Assembly (NCBI GenBank): GCA_027578815.1
Contig: JANBTH010000711.1
Location: 1-12,373 of the forward strand
Reading direction: 5' to 3'
Source of the DNA: Coemansia sp. RSA 1804
Lineage: Eukaryota > Kickxellomycota > Kickxellomycetes > Kickxellales > Kickxellaceae
DNA: 12,373 bases
The stretch's first letter is position 1; each line of letters opens with the position of its first letter. The notes below the pieces were generated by a model that saw only the letters and a program-made list of their open reading frames with translations, made no database searches and had not been told where the DNA came from. Shown piece after piece: positions 7,495-12,373 of the stretch. The translations under genes were made by a program, and so were the position numbers.

Positions 7495-9078
7495 TCATGG
7501 CTTTCTTTTCATGAAGGGCGTGCTGGATGCAAAGTACTTGTCGCTTGCGGTTCGTGGCTTCTTGTGCAGATGCGTGTCTCCTCCAGAGGTTGGGTTTGCA
7601 AGCTCGAATCCCTGCACCGGAGTGAACGCAATCGACGCAATACCCGAGGGAGCAGTCGATGAGGGGGCCTTCAGGTACTTTTCGTACTTTTTGGCAACCT
7701 TTGCCTTTGCTCTGTTGTTCATCTGGGTAGCACGCACACGGCCCACGGTCTGGCCCATCATTCCGGCGCCCTCCATCTCGTCCATAATGATGGTTTCGTC
7801 CTGGACCGAGCCAAACTGCAGCCGGTCCCTTTGCTTCTGCAGCTCCGTCAACACAAATGGTTCCTGTGCCTTGCGGACCTTGCGACCGCCACGACGGCGC
7901 TTGGGCCCTTCGTCGGGAACCGGAAGCGGCTTGACAGCGTTGAGCGGCGGGGGTTCCAGAAGCTTCTCGACCTGGGCATCCAGCTCAGCTCTGAACTTCT
8001 TGCCCAGCGCCCCGTCGGCCGACTCATGCAGCGCGTCAACGCGGGCGGCAAGCGCGCACTTGGCAGACAGTTTGCGCAGCATCTTGTTTCGAAAGTCCTC
8101 GGGAACCCCGCGGACTGCCTCCGAGTAGTAGATCACGCCGGCGTGCTTTTTGGTCGACAGCAACGATAGCCCGGTTGCGCCGTGCTGCGACTTGCCAAGT
8201 ACTTGGATGTTGCATGCCGGGATTTTACTTAGCGCCGTCAGTCCGCCTGCCTCGACAATCAGCTTGGCGGCCGTTGACGAGCCAACCACGGCGGTGATGT
8301 TGGGAGCAATCAGCGGCATGCGCGTCTCAATGAAGCCGACGATCTGCAGCTTCGCACTAGCAAGGTCGATCAGACAGAGGCAGGCGTCCTGTATCCGGTC
8401 CATGTCCTTTTGCGGCAGCGGGTGTCCGGCGGTTGTGGATCCCGTGACCGTGACGACCATGCGTGTTGCGTTTGGCAGAATGCCTTCAAACCCGACCTTT
8501 GTGATATCCTCCGCATACCCTATTGCCCTGACCGAGCGGGCGTAGTCAATCGGGCTGCGCACAAGAGTCTCGAGCTCCGGAAACCGCTCCTTGTAGTGGT
8601 CAATCAGGAACCGGTGGACAACAAGGATCTCGCCCGCAATCTGCGACGACACCTCGTTTGCCCGCAGAACAAGCTTGTACTCGGGGTCGTCTTCGATCTG
8701 TCCAACAATCCGCAACGACTCTACGGGCACGCTCTGGCTGCTTGTTATATCCGCCAGAAGGGTCCGGAGCTCCCTGCTGTGTCTTACTTTGGCTATTTTG
8801 CGGATGTCGCCGGAACTCGTTGCCAGCTTGCTGATCAGCTGTTCGTGGTCCTCGTTGATAGCCCCGCTGTTGCTGGCTTCGCCCAGTGCGGCCACCTCGG
8901 CATTTCTACCATGTAAACCGATTGTGTAATTGCTATGGTCATCATCATCGCTTGCATTGCTGTTTTCGTCATTATGGCTGTCCGTGTTGTTCCGGTCGAC
9001 AACGTCCGTGGCTGCTTCGTCGTCAGTTCCACCACCCAGCTCCTCTAGGTCGGCCAGCAGATCATCGTGGAGTGCCAT
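7495..9078 (-). CDS. PRP31: PRP31, U4/U6 small nuclear ribonucleoprotein (NOP-domain protein)
   Basis: A 527-aa, intronless protein (human PRPF31 is 499 aa). PRP31 binds the U4 5' stem-loop together with 15.5K/Snu13 and is needed to form the U4/U6.U5 tri-snRNP in the nucleus. Visible in order: a short helix MALHDDLLADLEELGG, an Asp/Asn-rich linker (about 20-50), the NOSIC/coiled-coil region (about 78-250), the NOP domain with its hallmark AGGLTALSKIPACNIQVLG (277-295), the segment CALAARVDALHES (341-353), LEPPPLNAVKPLPVPDEGPK, a basic nuclear signal PKRRRGGRKVRK (392-403), and the Prp31 C-terminal region with TELQKQRDRLQFG, GRVRATQMNNRAKAK and SIAFTPVQGFELANP. It lies downstream of SMU1 on the same strand, 263 bases away. 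The ATG at 9078 matches the family N-terminus. No motif appears lost. Confidence 0.97.
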   Translation of the reverse strand: MALHDDLLADLEELGGGTDDEAATDVVDRNNTDSHNDENSNASDDDDHSNYTIGLHGRNAEVAALGEASNSGAINEDHEQLISKLATSSGDIRKIAKVRHSRELRTLLADITSSQSVPVESLRIVGQIEDDPEYKLVLRANEVSSQIAGEILVVHRFLIDHYKERFPELETLVRSPIDYARSVRAIGYAEDITKVGFEGILPNATRMVVTVTGSTTAGHPLPQKDMDRIQDACLCLIDLASAKLQIVGFIETRMPLIAPNITAVVGSSTAAKLIVEAGGLTALSKIPACNIQVLGKSQHGATGLSLLSTKKHAGVIYYSEAVRGVPEDFRNKMLRKLSAKCALAARVDALHESADGALGKKFRAELDAQVEKLLEPPPLNAVKPLPVPDEGPKRRRGGRKVRKAQEPFVLTELQKQRDRLQFGSVQDETIIMDEMEGAGMMGQTVGRVRATQMNNRAKAKVAKKYEKYLKAPSSTAPSGIASIAFTPVQGFELANPTSGGDTHLHKKPRTASDKYFASSTPFMKRKP

Positions 9079-9341
9079 TCTCTCTTGTATATCAAATACA
9101 GATTAATAAATGTTGATGTAAAAAAGATATAAATAAAGACTGAATGCTATGGCAAGCACTTTAGGATAATAACAAAACTGAGTAACGAAAGTGCAAATGA
9201 GGATTCGGTGAGTATGTGGAATAACATTTTCAACTTATTTAATTTAAGCTCCCCTACCGCTGTATAATGGGGAAAGTTCACATGACCTAGTGTATATCTT
9301 TTTTATATACTGGCAAATGTTTCTAGTATTTTGGAGAGTTC
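9079..9341. promoter_or_regulatory. SMU1 3' flank and PRP31 promoter
   Basis: A 263-base AT-rich gap between two minus-strand genes. Next to the PRP31 ATG, the minus strand reads an A/T-rich leader containing TTTATTTATATC and TATTAATC elements. I find no perfect minus-strand AATAAA for SMU1. No reading frame or RNA gene is supported. Confidence 0.5.
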
Positions 9342-9952
9342 TCAATCTACATTGTCTCCTGTCCAGACAGGAACACTTCTGTCGTTGGAGATAAATGCAG
9401 AGACATTCAATGAAGGGTGCTGTGCGATTCCCGTAACGCATCCGGGACGAATAGACAAGTGCGCTGCGACATGCGCATTGCCAGTATCGATGCTAAAGCA
9501 ATGAAGAGTCGAAGAGTCTGACACGGCAAGGACAAACTTGCCTCCCGGGCTGACCACAGCAGCCAGGAACTCCTCCCGATGACCATCCTCCTCTTCATTC
9601 GGTTTAGTGAATGTGTTCTTTAAGCTGCCGTTGATATCAATAACGTACATTTTTGGCGATTTTGTGCACACGATGAACTCTGTTGGCTTGCCGGGAATAG
9701 CAAGAACAGTGTGTGCGGGTGGTGCAGAGAGACCAAGGTCTTCGGATCCAGCCACCACAGCGTGAAGACACACAGCCGAGGAAGCGTCCCAGATCCTAAC
9801 AGTTCCGTCCTCAGATGTGCTCAGCACGCGGGTGTTGTCGTGGCTGAATATGGCACTTGTGACAGCAGCCGAATGGCCACGGAACTCCTTTAACATCTTT
9901 CCAGATTTGAGTCCGTGGATGCGAACGATATTGTCAACGCCACCACTAAGTA

Positions 9953-9993
<41 letters not shown>

Positions 9994-10976
9994 GGTGTAT
10001 TATCGTCGTCGTCGCCGTTGGTGGTTTGGTTGGAGAAACACACGCATGATACGCTTTGGCTGTGTGCGGCTGAAAACCGCTTGTAGGACGATCCGGACTT
10101 GACCTTCCATACTTTAATTTTACCGTTTTTGGCGCCGGAACACACGAGCTCGCCGGAGGAGCTGAATGCCAGAGCGGTCACCGATTCCTCCATCATCATG
10201 GGCGTCCCGTCGTTCTGGTACGCCAGATCGGTTGCGAGTTTTCCTGTCCTAAAGTTCCACAGCTCGATGAATCCATCGGTGCTTCCTGTGGCAAGATAGG
10301 CGCCGCTGGGCGAGAATGCCACGCTGTTGGGGTGCTGCTTCTTGGGGAGTTTGATTGTGGCAAGCATACTGTCGGGCGCCCTATCAACCACGCTTCTCTG
10401 CGCTCGTTGTCTCTGTTCGTGGAACAGGCCGTGGGATCCGGTGTTTGCAGACAGAATCCCCTGCTCCGTCTGCCACCGCAGCGCCTGCCCAAGCATGGCA
10501 AGCAGTTGGGACGATGCTGTTGAATGCACATGTGCAGCCAGGTTGTTGGCAATCGCCTCCCTGCGCGACTCCTTGGACGTCGCTCCGTACGCGTGGCGCG
10601 GATCAAACGATGTGCGTGACAAGAGCTGCTCCAGTCTCAGGTACCTGTCCATATCAGACGACCGCAGCAGATCCATAGGTTCCGTCTGTCTAAGCAATGC
10701 GCGTGCGGGCACCAGGTCCTGGGCCTCCGCCAGCTCAGTGATGATCTGCTCGTACAGATCGGTTAGTCGCTCTGCCGCAAGGTTCGCCTGAAGCACACTG
10801 GTCAGCACTGCGTCCCACCGGCCCCGGAGTATATCGCTCTTAAAGCTATCGACGCTCTCCACAGTGTTCAGCGACACGCCGCTCTCCCGCTGCAGCACTT
10901 CAAGCGTCTTGTGCAGGTTCTGTTCCCTGAGGAACTGTTCAATTAGTCTGACAACGTCGGCGGGCTCGATATTCAT
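9342..10976 (-). CDS. SMU1: SMU1-like LisH/CTLH-WD40 splicing factor
   Basis: A 544-aa protein (human SMU1 is 513 aa). In animals SMU1 pairs with RED/IK in the spliceosomal B complex and supports activation. Visible in order: LisH (about 3-33, VVRLIEQFLREQNLHKTLEV), a CTLH-like helical region with SLNTVESVDSF and DLYEQIITELAE, LLRQTEPM, SFDPRHAYG, LLAMLGQALRWQ, then a C-terminal WD40 propeller from about 214 (VAFSPSGAYLATGSTDGF, ELWNF, NGKIKVWKV, VRIHGLKSGKMLKEFRGHS, TVRIWD). The frame stays open a few codons upstream, but without an ATG. The ATG at 10976 (MNIEPADVV) lines up with the family start. Odd point: the propeller carries an insert rich in Asn/Asp followed by 13 glutamines (329-341), placed where human SMU1 has only a short turn before QILS. 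It is transcribed ahead of PRP31 on the same strand. Confidence 0.96.
9954..9992 (-). repeat. Pure (CAG)13 tract encoding polyglutamine in SMU1
   Basis: Thirteen uninterrupted CTG units on the plus strand read as CAG on the coding strand and give Gln329-341. The adjacent coding also has a short Asp run (GACGACGACGAT). The lack of CAA interruptions makes it prone to replication slippage. Confidence 0.97.
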
Positions 10977-11192
10977 CTCTGCGAGCACTGGAATAACGGT
11001 GAAAAGGTCTATTCGTTGCGCTTTTTAGACAACATTAAGATAATTAAAGTATTGGAAGTAGAAAAAGCGCAAATATTATTGATGCTAGGACCAATCTGTG
11101 TGCATTACCACTGCGGACGGTTATGAAAAACACTAGCATGATATCCGATCCGATGGTTTTGGGATTTGGCCACGCGAGCAATCGTACGGTCC

Positions 11193-11198
11193 TTTATT
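11193..11198 (-). terminator. Polyadenylation signal AATAAA of the MIT-like gene
   Basis: A perfect minus-strand AATAAA lies about 100 bases downstream of the stop at 11297 and about 12 bases past a short inverted repeat. Its position fits 3' end formation of the right-edge gene. Confidence 0.5.
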
Positions 11199-11209
11199 CA
11201 CAACATGTG

Positions 11210-11239
11210 GGGTGGGTGAAATGCTCCTATTACCCACCC
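11210..11239 (-). repeat. GC-rich 8-bp inverted repeat (putative 3' UTR hairpin)
   Basis: GGGTGGGT (11210-11217) and ACCCACCC (11232-11239) are perfect reverse complements with a 14-nt spacer. In the RNA of the minus-strand gene this gives a stable 8-bp stem just before the AATAAA. Confidence 0.6.
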
Positions 11240-11296
11240 AAACGGACTCTGGATAGCATGTAAAACAAAGGAAATATTGGTGAACTAACGGTGTAT

Positions 11297-12373
11297 TCAG
11301 TATGCGGTGGCGTCAGAGCAGTTCGAGTCACTAGCAGTCTTCGTCGACTCCTCGGCAACACGAGCAACAGCGCCAAGAATAGCAGCCAGCGAGCAAATGA
11401 TCTTGCTGGAGAACCTAGTCTCCTTATCAACGGATGCCAGCCACCGTACAAGACGGCGACCAAACCGCGCAGCATAGACATGAACGTTCCGCTGCCTGCC
11501 CACCGTGTATATCCAGACGCCGGCACCAAGCGCATACTGAGCAACCGTTTCCGGGAGCTCCGACTCCTTGAACCGAACCGCGGCCCACGCAACCATGTTG
11601 CCCAGAACAACGAGCCAGAGCACAAGCATCTGGTTCAGCATGTCCAGCGCCTTTGCTGCACCAACCAGCACTGTGGAACGCAGACCGTCGGCGGCCCGTT
11701 CAAAGGCACAAACGTCGTTTCCACCGGCATCTCCGCAGACACCGTGTGTATTGGACAAAGGGCAAGTGTGCGAATAATCGGAGTGTTTGGCAGAGCTCCT
11801 AGAACCGGCTGTGCTTTGCGTCTTCTGTGGCACAGGGGTGCTGCTACCCGATGCTTGGAGCCACCACCTTAGGGCAGCCAGCCGGCCATCGGCGCCAGTA
11901 CCGTAACTACTACAAGTGCAATTGAAATTGGGCGCTTCGACAGAGGCGGCCATGTACTCGACAGAAGCAACAAGAAGCCGCACGGCCTCTCCGTGGTTTC
12001 CAGCACGATCCTCCTGGCGAGCCCTGAGTGCGCTGGCAATAGCCATGTCTGTGCGCGTCGGGTCGATCAGCTGGGCTGCACAGTAGTGCTCGTTTCCGCC
12101 ATGTGGGTGCGCGGAACACAGTCCATCGCCTGGTTTTGTTGCATGAATGGACACCACTTTGTTTAACGGTGGCGATGGCTCCACCTGTGCTGAGGCCATG
12201 CATGTGTCGTCCGAGGCACAGGAACCTGTGCGGCTTCTTGGAGGCAACGGGGGCGCTGGGTGATGAAACAACGATGGACTGCTGTAGCTGTACGAATCAG
12301 AATATGGTCCCGTTTTTTGGGCACGTGTAACCGAGACACTTTGCTCTGCTGGTCTCGCAATGGATGTTTGTCT
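11297..12373 (-). CDS. MIT-like domain protein with C-terminal hydrophobic segments (5' end outside window)
   Basis: The frame is open from the window edge to TGA at 11299-11297, giving at least 358 residues without an intron. The first visible ATG is at 12199, which would give 300 aa, but the upstream frame has no stop, so the true start may lie outside. Numbering from the edge: a Ser/Tyr/Pro-rich disordered start (about 1-75); an amphipathic helical pair at about 109-145 (ARQEDRAGNHGEAVRLLVAS) closely resembling the first two helices of MIT domains such as Vps4 (ED-A-N--EA--LY---VEY); a Ser/Cys-rich linker; then a strong hydrophobic segment (249-267, MLVLWLVVLGNMVAWAAV) and two weaker ones (about 277-292 and 323-340). 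MIT domains usually bind ESCRT-III tails, so a membrane-attached ESCRT-linked role is possible but is inference. I do not recognise a named family. Confidence 0.65.
   Translation of the reverse strand, partial: RQTSIARPAEQSVSVTRAQKTGPYSDSYSYSSPSLFHHPAPPLPPRSRTGSCASDDTCMASAQVEPSPPLNKVVSIHATKPGDGLCSAHPHGGNEHYCAAQLIDPTRTDMAIASALRARQEDRAGNHGEAVRLLVASVEYMAASVEAPNFNCTCSSYGTGADGRLAALRWWLQASGSSTPVPQKTQSTAGSRSSAKHSDYSHTCPLSNTHGVCGDAGGNDVCAFERAADGLRSTVLVGAAKALDMLNQMLVLWLVVLGNMVAWAAVRFKESELPETVAQYALGAGVWIYTVGRQRNVHVYAARFGRRLVRWLASVDKETRFSSKIICSLAAILGAVARVAEESTKTASDSNCSDATAY

Larger units (their letters stand above)
10977..11296. other. Intergenic: SMU1 promoter and MIT-like gene 3' UTR
   Basis: These 320 bases lie between two minus-strand genes. 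The left part, next to SMU1, is A/T-rich (about 11026-11080) and should hold the SMU1 promoter and leader. The right part should hold the 3' UTR of the upstream minus-strand gene: a GC-rich hairpin (11210-11239) followed on the minus strand by AATAAA (11198-11193). No coding frame is supported. Confidence 0.5.

Noticed and set aside
7511..8128. 205-residue plus-strand frame opposite PRP31
   Set aside because: Antisense shadow. PRP31 motifs are intact on the other strand and this frame has only Ser/Arg/Pro-rich low complexity.
9954..9992. CTG run as a microsatellite inserted in non-coding DNA
   Set aside because: It lies in frame inside SMU1 and leaves the WD40 sequence intact on both sides.
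10977..10988. Extended SMU1 start four codons upstream
   Set aside because: The upstream codon is GTG, not ATG. The ATG at 10976 matches the conserved SMU1 N-terminus.
11291..11872. 193-residue plus-strand frame at the right end
   Set aside because: Overlaps the longer minus-strand frame, which alone shows domain-like organisation (MIT-like helices and hydrophobic segments) and a downstream AATAAA.
12200..12271. Start of the MIT-like protein at 12271
   Set aside because: That codon is TTG and the frame remains open to the window edge, so the start is either the ATG at 12199 or outside the window.
1..12373. Mobile element, tRNA/rRNA, CRISPR, or a novel defence or biosynthetic cluster
   Set aside because: No terminal repeats, transposase, reverse transcriptase, cloverleaf or repeat-spacer pattern was seen. 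Most of the window is accounted for by conserved housekeeping genes.

Overview
This looks like a gene-dense stretch of a fungal nuclear genome. It carries single-copy eukaryotic housekeeping genes (RAD50, RPT3, PRP31, SMU1), very few and short spliceosomal introns with GT...AG ends and CTRAY-type branch sites, compact intergenic gaps of about 0.02-0.6 kb, and T/A-rich promoters. A full-length SMU1 and a DUF4598/NOPCHAP1-like gene argue against budding yeasts. An early-diverging filamentous fungus (for example Kickxellomycotina) is my guess, not something the sequence proves.

Layout: (1) 1-207 (+): the 3' end of an unidentified gene, ending 17 bases from the convergent RAD50 stop codon. (2) 225-4429 (-): RAD50, two exons, about 1358 aa, with both ATPase halves and the zinc hook. 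(3) 4430-4812: AT-rich divergent promoter region. (4) 4813-5502 (+): a 229-aa acidic protein matching the NOPCHAP1/C12orf45 (DUF4598) family, a box C/D snoRNP assembly cofactor. (5) 5503-6139: intergenic DNA and RPT3 leader, with a probable 50-nt intron that could add a non-conserved N-terminus. (6) 6140-7384 (+): RPT3, 26S proteasome ATPase. (7) 7495-9078 (-): PRP31, U4/U6 snRNP protein, convergent with RPT3. (8) 9342-10976 (-): SMU1, LisH/WD40 splicing factor, with a pure 13-unit CAG/polyQ tract in one WD40 loop. (9) 11297-12373 (-): a gene open to the window edge, encoding a protein with an MIT-like helical domain followed by one strong and two weaker C-terminal hydrophobic segments. I do not recognise it as a named family.

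Functional links: SMU1 and PRP31 lie head-to-tail on one strand and both act in spliceosome assembly and activation. The NOPCHAP1-like protein is expected to help load a NOP-domain protein (NOP58) during snoRNP assembly, and PRP31 is itself a NOP-domain protein. RAD50 (DNA break repair) and RPT3 (proteolysis) are unrelated in pathway. I see no mobile element, tRNA, rRNA, CRISPR array, or secondary-metabolite or defence cluster. The least ordinary items are the MIT-plus-hydrophobic-segment protein, the spliced RPT3 leader, the SMU1 polyQ tract and a disordered basic/acidic insert in the RAD50 coiled coil.
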